Positions 54,626 through 62,645 of a stretch of DNA of 64,000 bases are shown piece by piece. The stretch is from positions 248,001 through 312,000 of the forward strand of contig NZ_MSCW01000001.1 in the NCBI RefSeq assembly GCF_001981305.1, in the 5' to 3' direction. Within the stretch, counting starts at the first letter, position 1; each line of letters starts with the position of its first letter. The notes below the pieces were generated by a model, which was given only the letters and a program-made list of their open reading frames with translations, ran no database searches and was not told the origin of the DNA. A program made the position numbers and the translations under genes. The stretch comes from Marinobacter lutaoensis (lineage in GTDB: Bacteria; Pseudomonadota; Gammaproteobacteria; Pseudomonadales; Oleiphilaceae).

Positions 54626-56890
54626 ATGAAAAGAGTATACCCGAGGGCCCAGGCGGCCCTCCGTGCTGTCTCCCGCCATGAATTCGTCGCCGGCTCCGAT
54701 CTTGCCCCCTCCATCACCGGCCACTCCATCCCCCGCGAGGAAACCGTCCGGCATCTGCTGTCCCTGATGCCGGAAATCGAACCCGACCAACGCCTGGTTC
54801 ATGTCGGCGGTGGTTCGGGCTATCTAACCGCCGTGCTGGCCGAGCTGGCGCATACCGTGGTGTATGTTGAGCGCAACCCCGTGGTGGCCGAGGCGGCGAA
54901 GGCCCGCTTTGCCCGACTGGGCATGCACAACATCGAGGTCATGACGGTGGATGCGGAGGCCGGGTTGCCGGCCCTCGAGGGCGACCTGGTGTTGTGTACC
55001 ACCTTCCTGAAGAACCTTAAGGGGCTGTTGCCGGCCCTGCGGGACCGGGGCCGGCTGGTGTGCCTGGAAGGCCGTGCCGGGCCGGTTCCCAGCCTGGCCA
55101 TGTTCGAGAACCGCGGCGGGACGCTGGCGCGCAGCCAGACTCTGGGGTGGGTGGATTTCAACCGCAACGCCGAGCAGATCCTGATCGACCTGGGGCTGGT
55201 GGACGACACTCTGCTGTCGGCGGCCCGGGCGGAAGCCGCCCAGACCAATGCCCGGGTGCTGGACGTGGTCCGGAAGCGGCTCAACCTGGAGGAGGTCGGG
55301 TTGTACCAGGACCTGGCCAGGCAGCGCGGCATGGTGTTCCGGGAGGCGGACGAGGTCCTGACCGGCCTGCAGCCGGGTCTGTTCCGGCGTTTTTCGAGAA
55401 CCTTCCTGGACTTGTCCCGGCTGATTCCGATCACCGAGGTAAACGGGCGGATCACCGTGATTACCGACGACCCCGATGCCCGCACCGACCAGCTGGAGCG
55501 GCTGACACCCAATTCCACCATTGAGTGCGTGCTGGTGACGCCGACGGATTTTCGGCGCATTTGGTCGGCGCTGGACCTGACCGCTCAGGGCAAGCAGTTT
55601 GTCGAGGACCACGCGGACCCGGTGACCGCGCCGGCCGCCCAGGCGAGTCTGGGCGACAAATCCGATTCCCGGCAGGTGGCGCCGTATCTGGTGTCCGTGT
55701 ACGAGGCCATTCTGCTGGATGCGGTCAGCGAGAAAGCCAGTGATATTCATATCGAGCAGTACGGTGAGCGGGTCCGGGTTCGGCTGCGGGTTGATGGCGA
55801 ACTGCACGACCTGTCCCGCTACCAGTTGACGCCCCGTGAGCTGCGGGGGGTGATCAACGTCATCAAACTGCGGGCGGAACTGAACATCGCCGAGCATCGC
55901 CTGCCCCAAGGCGGCCGATCCCAACTGAAACTGGGGGACGCGCTCTACGACCTGCGGATACAGACTCAGCCCTCGCTGCACGGCGAACACGTGGTGATCC
56001 GCCTGCTGCCCCAGACCGGCCGGGCCATGACCATCGCCGAGCTGGGCATGTCGAAGGCCATTGGCGCCCGTTACCAGCGGCTGCTGGACAACCCCGCGGG
56101 TTTGGTTCTGGTGGTGGGCCCTACCGGCTCCGGCAAGTCCACCACGCTCTATGCCGGCCTGCAGACCCTGGCGGACGACGGCCGTCGCAAGGTCATCACC
56201 GTCGAAGACCCCATCGAGTACTCCATCGACAACATTCAGCAGACTCGGGTCCGGGCAGACATCGGGTTTGGGTTCGCTGATGCCATGCGGGCCTTCGTCC
56301 GCGAAGATCCGGATGTCATCCTGGTGGGTGAGATCCGGGACCAGGAAACCGCGCTGGAGGCAATCCGGGCCTCCCAGACCGGCCATGTGGTGTTGTCGAC
56401 CCTGCACTGCAACGATGCCGTGGATTCCCTCCAGCGGTTGTATGACCTGGGGGTTCACCCCAACTCCATCGCCGGCGAGCTGCTGGCGGTGATCGCCCAG
56501 CGCCTGGCCAAGCGCATCTGCCTGCACTGCCGGCAGCCGGCGGAACCGGAGCCGGGTATCCTCGCCGAGCTGTTTCCGGACGGCGCGCCCGCCAATTTTC
56601 GCTGCTACGAGGGGCAGGGGTGCGAGCATTGCAACGGCCGTGGCACCCAGGGCCGGGTGGCGATCGTGGAGTACATGGAGGTGAACTCCGACATCCGCAA
56701 CGCCATTTCCAGCCAGCCGCCGATCGGGGAGTTGCGCTGGCGCGCCCTGGACGCGGGCCTGGTGACCATGCGCGACAGCGCGCTGGACCACGTCATTGAA
56801 GGGGTGATTCCCCTGTCCGAACTGCCCCGTATCCTGCCGAGGGAGCGCATGGCGCCGGAAGTCCGTGGTGGACGCAGGAGGTCCGAATGA
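54626..56890 (+). CDS. Fusion of a PCMT-like methyltransferase domain with a GspE/PilB-type secretion ATPase
   Basis: 754 residues. The first 170 resemble protein-L-isoaspartate methyltransferase (RHEFVAGSD; SAM motif I HVGGGSGYLTAVLAEL at 59-74; acidic VER around 82). The usual GQTIS catalytic motif is GHSIP, so activity is doubtful. Residues about 180-290 resemble the GspE/MshE N-domain without its c-di-GMP-binding repeat. The ATPase part has Walker A GPTGSGKS (498-505), VEDPIEYSIDNIQQ, Walker B VILVGEIRDQET and two CxxC zinc motifs (632-635, 666-669). It overlaps the MoxR-type gene by 4 bp. No pilin or secretin gene is nearby. Confidence 0.8.
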   Translation: MKRVYPRAQAALRAVSRHEFVAGSDLAPSITGHSIPREETVRHLLSLMPEIEPDQRLVHVGGGSGYLTAVLAELAHTVVYVERNPVVAEAAKARFARLGMHNIEVMTVDAEAGLPALEGDLVLCTTFLKNLKGLLPALRDRGRLVCLEGRAGPVPSLAMFENRGGTLARSQTLGWVDFNRNAEQILIDLGLVDDTLLSAARAEAAQTNARVLDVVRKRLNLEEVGLYQDLARQRGMVFREADEVLTGLQPGLFRRFSRTFLDLSRLIPITEVNGRITVITDDPDARTDQLERLTPNSTIECVLVTPTDFRRIWSALDLTAQGKQFVEDHADPVTAPAAQASLGDKSDSRQVAPYLVSVYEAILLDAVSEKASDIHIEQYGERVRVRLRVDGELHDLSRYQLTPRELRGVINVIKLRAELNIAEHRLPQGGRSQLKLGDALYDLRIQTQPSLHGEHVVIRLLPQTGRAMTIAELGMSKAIGARYQRLLDNPAGLVLVVGPTGSGKSTTLYAGLQTLADDGRRKVITVEDPIEYSIDNIQQTRVRADIGFGFADAMRAFVREDPDVILVGEIRDQETALEAIRASQTGHVVLSTLHCNDAVDSLQRLYDLGVHPNSIAGELLAVIAQRLAKRICLHCRQPAEPEPGILAELFPDGAPANFRCYEGQGCEHCNGRGTQGRVAIVEYMEVNSDIRNAISSQPPIGELRWRALDAGLVTMRDSALDHVIEGVIPLSELPRILPRERMAPEVRGGRRRSE

Positions 56891-57996
56891 GCCCGAAACA
56901 AGCAAAGATGTCGGTGGCCGGGGTCCAGCGGGCACCGGCCGAGGTGGCCTATGCCCACGAGTTGGCGGCGCTGGCCGATCTGGACATGGGGCCGGTGCCG
57001 CCGGGATGGCGGCTGTCCCCCCGGGCGGTGGAAACCTTCGTCATGGGTGACGACGCCCTGGGCATCGAGCGCAAGTTCGTGGCCGACCGGGCCATGGTGG
57101 TCCGGATCATCATTTCCCTGTGCACCAGCCGGGGCTGTCTGCTGGTGGGGGAACCCGGCACCGCCAAGTCCTGGTTGTCGGAACTGCTGGCCGCCGCGAT
57201 TTCCGGTGTCTCCACGCTGACGCTTCAGGGCGGCGCGGTCGGTAGCGTGGACCAGTTGCTGTACGGCTGGAACGAGGCCATTCTCAAGCGCCAGGGCCCC
57301 TGTCGCGAAGCACTGATGCCCAGCCCGTTGCTGCGCGGCATGATGGAAGGCCGGCTGGTGCGGTTCGAGGAAATCGCTCGCTGCCCCCAGGCATTGCAGG
57401 ACGCGCTGTTATCGGTGCTGTCGGATCGGGTGGTGGTGATACCGGAGCTGGCCGGGGACGAGGGGGTGATCCTGGCCCGCCACGGCTTCAACGTCATCGC
57501 CACGTCCAACAGTATCGACGAGGGGGTGCACGCCATGAGTGCGGCGCTCAAGCGGCGCATGGATTTCGAGGAGATCCGGCCGATCCGCCAGGTTGACGAT
57601 GAAATCGACGTAGTGCTGAGGGAAGTGCGGCGAGCCAATGCGGCGGCCGGGGTGACCGTGGCGCCGGATCCGGCGGTGATTGAGGTACTGGTGACCCTGT
57701 TTCACGAGCTGCGTAATGGCCAGACATTGGACGGCCGCAGCACCGATCGCCTCGCCGGTTCGGCGCTGTCGACGGCCGAAGCGGTGGCGGTCGCCCATGC
57801 CGCCAGCCTGAATGCCTGGTACTACGGTGGCGGCGCCATGACCGTGGAGCACCTGATGCATCATGTGATCGGCTCGGCCCTCAAGGACCAGCCGGAGGAT
57901 CGCCGGCGCCTGCGCCATTATTTCGAGACCGCAGTGGCCCAGCGTACCGGGGAACACTGGCGGCAGGTCTGGGCGTTGCGGTCACTGATTGTCTGA
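56887..57996 (+). CDS. MoxR-family AAA+ ATPase
   Basis: 369 residues. AAA+ features: Walker A GEPGTAKS (88-95), sensor/Walker B region RLVRFEEIARCPQALQDALLSVLSDR, and ATSNSIDEGVHAMSAALKRRMDFE around sensor 1/arginine finger. MoxR ATPases usually act as chaperones with a von Willebrand A partner; none is found here. Its ATG overlaps the fusion-ATPase stop, so they are cotranslated. The 3' end overlaps the convergent FlhB-like gene by 15 bp. Proposed role: remodelling factor for the partner ATPase or its substrate, inferred. Confidence 0.82.
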   Translation: MSPKQAKMSVAGVQRAPAEVAYAHELAALADLDMGPVPPGWRLSPRAVETFVMGDDALGIERKFVADRAMVVRIIISLCTSRGCLLVGEPGTAKSWLSELLAAAISGVSTLTLQGGAVGSVDQLLYGWNEAILKRQGPCREALMPSPLLRGMMEGRLVRFEEIARCPQALQDALLSVLSDRVVVIPELAGDEGVILARHGFNVIATSNSIDEGVHAMSAALKRRMDFEEIRPIRQVDDEIDVVLREVRRANAAAGVTVAPDPAVIEVLVTLFHELRNGQTLDGRSTDRLAGSALSTAEAVAVAHAASLNAWYYGGGAMTVEHLMHHVIGSALKDQPEDRRRLRHYFETAVAQRTGEHWRQVWALRSLIV

Positions 57997-58299
57997 GGCG
58001 CCCGGGTTGGGGGCGCGGACATCGTCGGGGGTACGGCCCTGGATGTGAAAGGCGAACGCCAGAATCTCGGCGATGACCCGGTACAGGGTTTCCGGCACTT
58101 CCTCGTTCAGGGCCAATTGCGCCAGTACCCCGGCCAGCTCCGCGTTCTCGTACAGGGGCACATGGTGTGCCCGGGCCAGGCGGATGATCTCCTCCGCCAG
58201 TTCCCGGGTCCCGGAGGCGGCAATGGTCGGGGCACGTTTGCCATCGTATTTCAGGGCCACCGCGGCGGCTGGCCGGGTGCGGTTCGGACCGTCGTTCAT
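57982..58299 (-). CDS. fhlB: FlhB C-terminal-like protein (FhlB type)
   Basis: 105 residues resembling only the FlhB cytosolic domain just after the NPTH cleavage site: AAAVALKYDGKRAPTIAASG, then EIIRLARAHHVPLYENAELA and EVPETLYRVIAEILAFAF. The Asn-Pro-Thr-His motif itself and the membrane part are missing. Such proteins can substitute for FlhB-CC in export switching. It overlaps the upstream FliK-like gene by 4 bp, pairing two hook-length control relatives in one operon. Confidence 0.88.
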   Translation of the reverse strand: MNDGPNRTRPAAAVALKYDGKRAPTIAASGTRELAEEIIRLARAHHVPLYENAELAGVLAQLALNEEVPETLYRVIAEILAFAFHIQGRTPDDVRAPNPGASDNQ

Positions 58300-59630
58300 G
58301 CGCGGGTATCCACCAATCTGTGTTCAATACGGGTTTCCGGATGACGCGGGCGACCCTGTCGGGTCTCGAGTTCAGCCACCTCCAGACCCAGGTCGGCCAG
58401 GCTGCGCCTCAGCAGGGGGAGCTCCCGGTTGACCTGACGCAGGGTTGAGGGCTTTTCCGCCCACACCCGTGCACTCACCGAACCGGTACGCAGGGCCACC
58501 TCGAACTGCAGGGCACCGGCCCGATCCAGCTCCATCGCCAGGGTAACCCGCCACTCACCGGCACTGACCCGCTGCCGGCGCCGCCTTTCCCCCTGTTCAC
58601 CCTCATATTCCAGCCTCAGCTGCGCCACCCTGGGTTCCTGCTGGGCATTCAGCCATGGCAGCTCCAGCAGCAGGGTCAGGGCGGGGCCGCCGCCGGTTTC
58701 TGCGCCGGCACGGGTCGCCAGTACCTGGCTGTGCAGCTGGTTGCTGGTGATGCGGTTGAGCATGCCGGCCAGCAGGCGCAGGGCCTGGCCGACCGTCAGG
58801 GGCTCGGTGTCGGGGCGGGCGGACGACAGGGCGGCGTTCTGGGGAAAGCTCAGGGGCGCCTGCAACAGCTCCGGACTGGTCATCGGGGTGAGGCGGTTGA
58901 ACGTGTCCGGCGGCTGGCCCTGTTCGGTCAGCAGGGCGGTCGCCACCTGGGCCAGGGCCAGTTTCAGGTCTGTGGGGGGCGGTGTTCCGGAGCGGAGCAG
59001 GCGGGATTCGGCGAACAGTCCGCTGTCCTGCAGCCATTGCCGGATCTGGGCCACGACGTCATCGTTCCGCCCGGCGCCGGGGTGCACCTCGCCGGCCCGG
59101 GGCAGGGCGGCCAACACCTGCGCCAGCGCAGTCCGGGCTGCTTCGGGTAGGGGCTGCATGGACTGGGCCGAGGGCAGCTGGCCGGGGACGGCCTGGGCCT
59201 TGAGTCCCTGGCTCAGAGACCGGGCCAGCAGGGCCAGGCCCTCGCCCAGATTGTGCTGCCATGGCAACCGCTGGATCAGAGCCCGGGCCAGGGTGGGGCC
59301 GGCCGTGTCCGCCAGTTTGCCCAGCAGCTGCAGCTCGTTGCCGCTGCGCAGTACCCGGATCCAGTCACCCGGGGTCAGTTCGGTCTGGCCGACGGCGGCC
59401 TGCACCCGCAGCGTTTGACCACGGATATCCAGCCGCAGTTCCGCCGGCGCCTGGCCCTGGCGCGACACCTCGGCCACGCGTGCCAGGACCGTCTCGCGAT
59501 GGCCGATCCGCAGCTGGTCCAGAATCCGGGCGCCGTCGACCTCGGCCGTGCGACGGGCTTCCGCCGGACGGGAGGTGACACCGGGCAGCGGAGGCACGCC
59601 GGTGTTGCCGGGAGGCTTCGTCGTTGTCAT
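58296..59630 (-). CDS. FliK-like hook-length control protein (second copy)
   Basis: 444 residues beginning MTTTKPPGNTGVPPLP. The N-terminal part is rich in Ala, Leu, Gln and Arg; the C-terminal third (about 310-440) fits the FliK C-domain-like fold: LTLLLELPWLNAQQEPRVAQLRLEYE and TLAMELDRAGALQFEVALRTG. The partner FhlB gene overlaps its end, supporting a flagellar export role. The fliK gene at 31397-32497 is the canonical one; this is a divergent paralogue of a type also seen before ccmA in related genera. An in-frame TTG 18 bp upstream is less likely as start. Confidence 0.75.
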   Translation of the reverse strand: MTTTKPPGNTGVPPLPGVTSRPAEARRTAEVDGARILDQLRIGHRETVLARVAEVSRQGQAPAELRLDIRGQTLRVQAAVGQTELTPGDWIRVLRSGNELQLLGKLADTAGPTLARALIQRLPWQHNLGEGLALLARSLSQGLKAQAVPGQLPSAQSMQPLPEAARTALAQVLAALPRAGEVHPGAGRNDDVVAQIRQWLQDSGLFAESRLLRSGTPPPTDLKLALAQVATALLTEQGQPPDTFNRLTPMTSPELLQAPLSFPQNAALSSARPDTEPLTVGQALRLLAGMLNRITSNQLHSQVLATRAGAETGGGPALTLLLELPWLNAQQEPRVAQLRLEYEGEQGERRRRQRVSAGEWRVTLAMELDRAGALQFEVALRTGSVSARVWAEKPSTLRQVNRELPLLRRSLADLGLEVAELETRQGRPRHPETRIEHRLVDTRA

Positions 59631-59675
59631 GGCCCAAATTGACCCCAAGCAAGAGTAATCCGGAAATGCTTTCGT

Positions 59676-59681
59676 TATAAT
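59676..59681 (+). promoter_or_regulatory. -10 element of the probable ccm promoter
   Basis: A perfect TATAAT within TTATAAT, 84 bp upstream of ccmA. No convincing -35 is found at 16-18 bp. Its complement (ATTATAA) could also serve as a -10 for the divergent FliK-like gene. Confidence 0.45.
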
Positions 59682-59764
59682 ACGCGCCGCCGGCGACTTC
59701 CGCCGTTTTCGTCATGAATACACCCGGTGCCGCGCGACGCGCACCGCCTGGATTCGGGGCCCTG

Positions 59765-60403
59765 ATGTCTGAGCCGTTACTACAGGCCGTCCATTTGCAG
59801 TGTGAACGCGACAGGCGGGTTCTGTTCCGCGATCTTTCGTTTTCCATACTGCCCGGTACGGTGACGCGTGTCGAGGGGCCCAACGGCTCGGGCAAGACCA
59901 CGCTGCTGCGTATCCTGGCGGGGCTGAACGATGCTTGGAGCGGCGAGCTCTACTGGTGTGGCGAGCCTCGGGACCGGCAACGGGAAAGCTTCCTAAGGAA
60001 CACCTTGTATCTGGGGCACCGCCCCGGCATCAAACCGCTGCTGACGCCGCTGGAAAACCTGCGCGCCCTGACCGCCGGTCGCCGGCCGTTGCCGGACCGG
60101 GTACTGCGTCAGGCGCTGGAGGGTACCGGTCTGGCGGCTTTTCAGGATGTTCCCTGCCGCAATCTGTCGGCGGGCCAGCAGCGTCGTGTGGCCCTGGCAC
60201 GGTTGCTGATCGCCGACGAACCGCTGTGGCTGCTGGACGAGGTATTCACCGCCATCGACGTGCACGGGGTCGACGCGCTCGAGGCGCTGCTGCTGCAGCG
60301 GGCAGCCGAGGGCGGGGCGGTGGTGGTGACCACGCACCATGATCTGCGGCTGCCGGGCATGCACCGGATTCCGCTGGGGCAGGAGGAGGCGGGTGATGAC
60401 TGA
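59765..60403 (+). CDS. ccmA: CcmA, ATPase of the CcmABCD heme-handling ABC complex
   Basis: 212 residues. Walker A EGPNGSGKTTLLRI, ABC signature LSAGQQRRVAL and Walker B LWLLDEVF are intact. With CcmB, C and D it releases haem-loaded CcmE. The ATG chosen (MSEPLLQAVHLQ) matches family length; an upstream in-frame ATG at 59714 adds 17 residues and is less likely. It overlaps ccmB by 8 bp. First gene of the cytochrome c maturation operon, in keeping with the octahaem cytochrome at the other end of the window. Confidence 0.95.
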   Translation: MSEPLLQAVHLQCERDRRVLFRDLSFSILPGTVTRVEGPNGSGKTTLLRILAGLNDAWSGELYWCGEPRDRQRESFLRNTLYLGHRPGIKPLLTPLENLRALTAGRRPLPDRVLRQALEGTGLAAFQDVPCRNLSAGQQRRVALARLLIADEPLWLLDEVFTAIDVHGVDALEALLLQRAAEGGAVVVTTHHDLRLPGMHRIPLGQEEAGDD

Positions 60404-61112
60404 GCACCGCCGGCGACTGGCCAGCTCGGACGTGGGCCTGCTGGCCGCCATGAAGGCCGTTTTCCTGAGGGATCTGCGGGTGGCGTTCCGGCAGCGGCAG
60501 GATTTGGTCAATCCCCTGCTGTTTTTCGTGATGGTCGTGACGCTGTTCCCGCTCGGGGTGAGCCCGGAAGTGTCATTCCTACGGGAGGCCGGAGCCGGTA
60601 TCCTGTGGGTGGCGGCCCTGCTGTCGGTGCTTTTGTCTCTGGACCACCTGTTCCGGCACGACTATGACGACGGCACCCTGGAACAGCTGGTGCTCCAGCC
60701 GCAGCCTCTGTTCCTGCTGGTGCTGGCCAAGACGCTGGCGCACTGGATGCTTACCGGACTGCCGCTGGTGCTGCTGGCACCGGTGCTGGGGGTGATGGTG
60801 CACCAGCCGGGGAACTCCATTGCGGTTTTGTGTCTAACGCTGCTGATCGGCACGCCGGCACTGAGTCTGATCGGCGCCATCGGTGCGGCCCTGACCCTGG
60901 GACTGCGGTCCGCCGGGGTGTTGCTGTCGCTGCTGATCATCCCGCTGTACATTCCGGTTCTGATCTTCGGCACCGGGACGGTGGCCGCGGCTGCGGAAGG
61001 GGCGCCGGTCGGTGGCCACCTGGCATTGATGGCGGCGTTCCTGGTGCTGGCGCTGACGCTGGCACCGTTCGCGGCGGCCTCGGCGTTGCGGATCAGCCTG
61101 TCAAACAGCTAG
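60396..61112 (+). CDS. ccmB: CcmB, heme exporter membrane subunit
   Basis: 238 residues, about six transmembrane helices. The [33 protein letters not shown] opening (core) and the [17 protein letters not shown] segment are characteristic of CcmB. The N-terminus is about 15 residues longer than in E. coli (220). The start lies within the end of ccmA. ccmC follows 37 bp downstream. Confidence 0.95.
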   Translation: MTEHRRRLASSDVGLLAAMKAVFLRDLRVAFRQRQDLVNPLLFFVMVVTLFPLGVSPEVSFLREAGAGILWVAALLSVLLSLDHLFRHDYDDGTLEQLVLQPQPLFLLVLAKTLAHWMLTGLPLVLLAPVLGVMVHQPGNSIAVLCLTLLIGTPALSLIGAIGAALTLGLRSAGVLLSLLIIPLYIPVLIFGTGTVAAAAEGAPVGGHLALMAAFLVLALTLAPFAAASALRISLSNS

Positions 61113-61149
61113 CGAGAGAAACAGAGTTCGAACGAACGGGTACCAATCG

Positions 61150-61893
61150 ATGTGGCAATTTTTTCACAAGCTGGGGTCGCCGAAATGGTTTTACGGCATC
61201 GCGACCCGCCTGATGCCTTGGCTGCTGGCCGCCGGCGCGCTGCTGCTGTTGTCGGGCGTGGTGTGGGGGCTGGCATTCGCGCCCAAGGATTACCTTCAGG
61301 GTAACAGCTATCGCATCATCTACATTCACGTGCCGGCGGCGTTTCTGGCCCAGTCCGCGTACATCATGATGGCTGTCGCCGCGGTGGTCACCCTGGTCTG
61401 GCGCATGAAGCTGGCGGATGTGTTCGTGAAGGCGGTGGCGCCGGTGGGGCTCTGGCTGACCTTTCTGGCCCTGTTCACCGGCGCAGTCTGGGGCAAGCCC
61501 ACCTGGGGCACCTGGTGGGTCTGGGACGCGCGTCTGACCTCCATGCTGATCCTGCTGTTCCTGTACGGCGGCGTCATCGCCCTCGGCCGCGCCATCAGCG
61601 ACGAAAAATCGGCGGCCCGGGCGACTGCGGTGCTGGTTCTGGTCGGTGTGGTGAACATCCCGATCATCAAGTACTCGGTGGAATGGTGGAATACCCTGCA
61701 CCAGCCCGCCACCTTCAAGCTGACGGAAAAGCCGTCGATGCCGCCGGAGATGTGGGTGCCGCTGCTGCTTTCGGTTCTGGGTCTGTACCTGATCTTCGGC
61801 TGGCTGGCCTGCATCCGCATGCAGTCCGAGATCCTGATCCGGGAGTCCCGGACCCGCTGGGTTCGTGAATTGGTGATGGCGGGGAGGAACTAA
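61150..61893 (+). CDS. ccmC: CcmC, heme transfer protein
   Basis: 247 residues, six transmembrane helices. The haem-handling WWD motif [12 protein letters not shown] and flanking His residues ([24 protein letters not shown] region) are intact. CcmC attaches haem to CcmE in the periplasm. A strong upstream context for start (ATG at 61150). ccmD starts 3 bp after its stop. Confidence 0.96.
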   Translation: MWQFFHKLGSPKWFYGIATRLMPWLLAAGALLLLSGVVWGLAFAPKDYLQGNSYRIIYIHVPAAFLAQSAYIMMAVAAVVTLVWRMKLADVFVKAVAPVGLWLTFLALFTGAVWGKPTWGTWWVWDARLTSMLILLFLYGGVIALGRAISDEKSAARATAVLVLVGVVNIPIIKYSVEWWNTLHQPATFKLTEKPSMPPEMWVPLLLSVLGLYLIFGWLACIRMQSEILIRESRTRWVRELVMAGRN

Positions 61894-61896
61894 TTC

Positions 61897-62130
61897 ATGG
61901 CATTCGAGTCACTGTCTGCATTCATTGCCATGGAAGGCCACGGTCCCTATGTGTGGACCTGTTACGCCGTCTTCTTCCTGTGTCTGGTGGCGCTGATGCT
62001 CCAGTCGCTGCGCCGGCGCCGGGCGCTTCTGGACGAGTATCGCCGCGCCCTGGCGCAGCGGGACCGGGCCGCGCGGGACAACGCGCGGACGGCGGCCACC
62101 TTTACCCGAGTTGACGTACCCCAAGATTGA
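61897..62130 (+). CDS. ccmD: CcmD, small membrane protein
   Basis: 77 residues, a single transmembrane helix (YVWTCYAVFFLCLVALMLQSL) followed by a basic, helical tail (RRRRALLDEYRRALAQRDRA). CcmD aids release of holo-CcmE from CcmABC. Tightly spaced between ccmC and ccmE. Small size makes it easy to overlook. Confidence 0.9.
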   Translation: MAFESLSAFIAMEGHGPYVWTCYAVFFLCLVALMLQSLRRRRALLDEYRRALAQRDRAARDNARTAATFTRVDVPQD

Positions 62131-62144
62131 ACAGCAGGTAACCC

Positions 62145-62618
62145 ATGCATCCGATCCGTAAGAAACGGCTGACCATCGTTCTGGTTCTGCTCGTCGGCAT
62201 CAGCCTGGCGGTGGGCCTGATCACCTACGCGCTGCGCCAGAACATCAACCTGTTTTACGACCCGACCCAGATCGCTTCGGGCGAGGCGCCCCTGGATGCC
62301 CGCATCCGGGCCGGTGGCATGGTCGAGGAGGGCTCGGTCATCCGTGACCCGAACAGCCTCAAGGTGGAATTCCGGATTACCGACTTCAACCGGTCGGTGC
62401 CGGTAGAGTACACCGGCATCCTGCCGGACCTGTTCGCGGAAGGGCAGGGGGTGGTCGCCATGGGACGGCTGACGCCGGAAGGCCGCTTCGTCGCGGACCA
62501 GGTGCTGGCCAAGCACGACGAGAACTACATGCCGCCGGAAGTGGCGGAGGCGCTGGAGAAATCCTCCGGCGGGCAGCACAAGGCCGGCGGCATGGCGTCG
62601 CCCGTCGTCACCCAATAA
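62145..62618 (+). CDS. ccmE: CcmE, heme chaperone
   Basis: 157 residues: N-terminal anchor ([23 protein letters not shown]) and periplasmic beta-barrel. The covalent haem-binding His124 lies in [13 protein letters not shown]. Features such as [22 protein letters not shown] are typical. CcmE carries haem from CcmABCD to the CcmF synthetase. Confidence 0.96.
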   Translation: MHPIRKKRLTIVLVLLVGISLAVGLITYALRQNINLFYDPTQIASGEAPLDARIRAGGMVEEGSVIRDPNSLKVEFRITDFNRSVPVEYTGILPDLFAEGQGVVAMGRLTPEGRFVADQVLAKHDENYMPPEVAEALEKSSGGQHKAGGMASPVVTQ

Positions 62619-62645
62619 ATTCCGTAGCCTTGACAGGGGATACTG

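Noticed and set aside
54824..56935. Long open frame antisense to the fusion ATPase
   Set aside because: No recognisable domain and shadow composition; the sense strand has ordered ATPase motifs.
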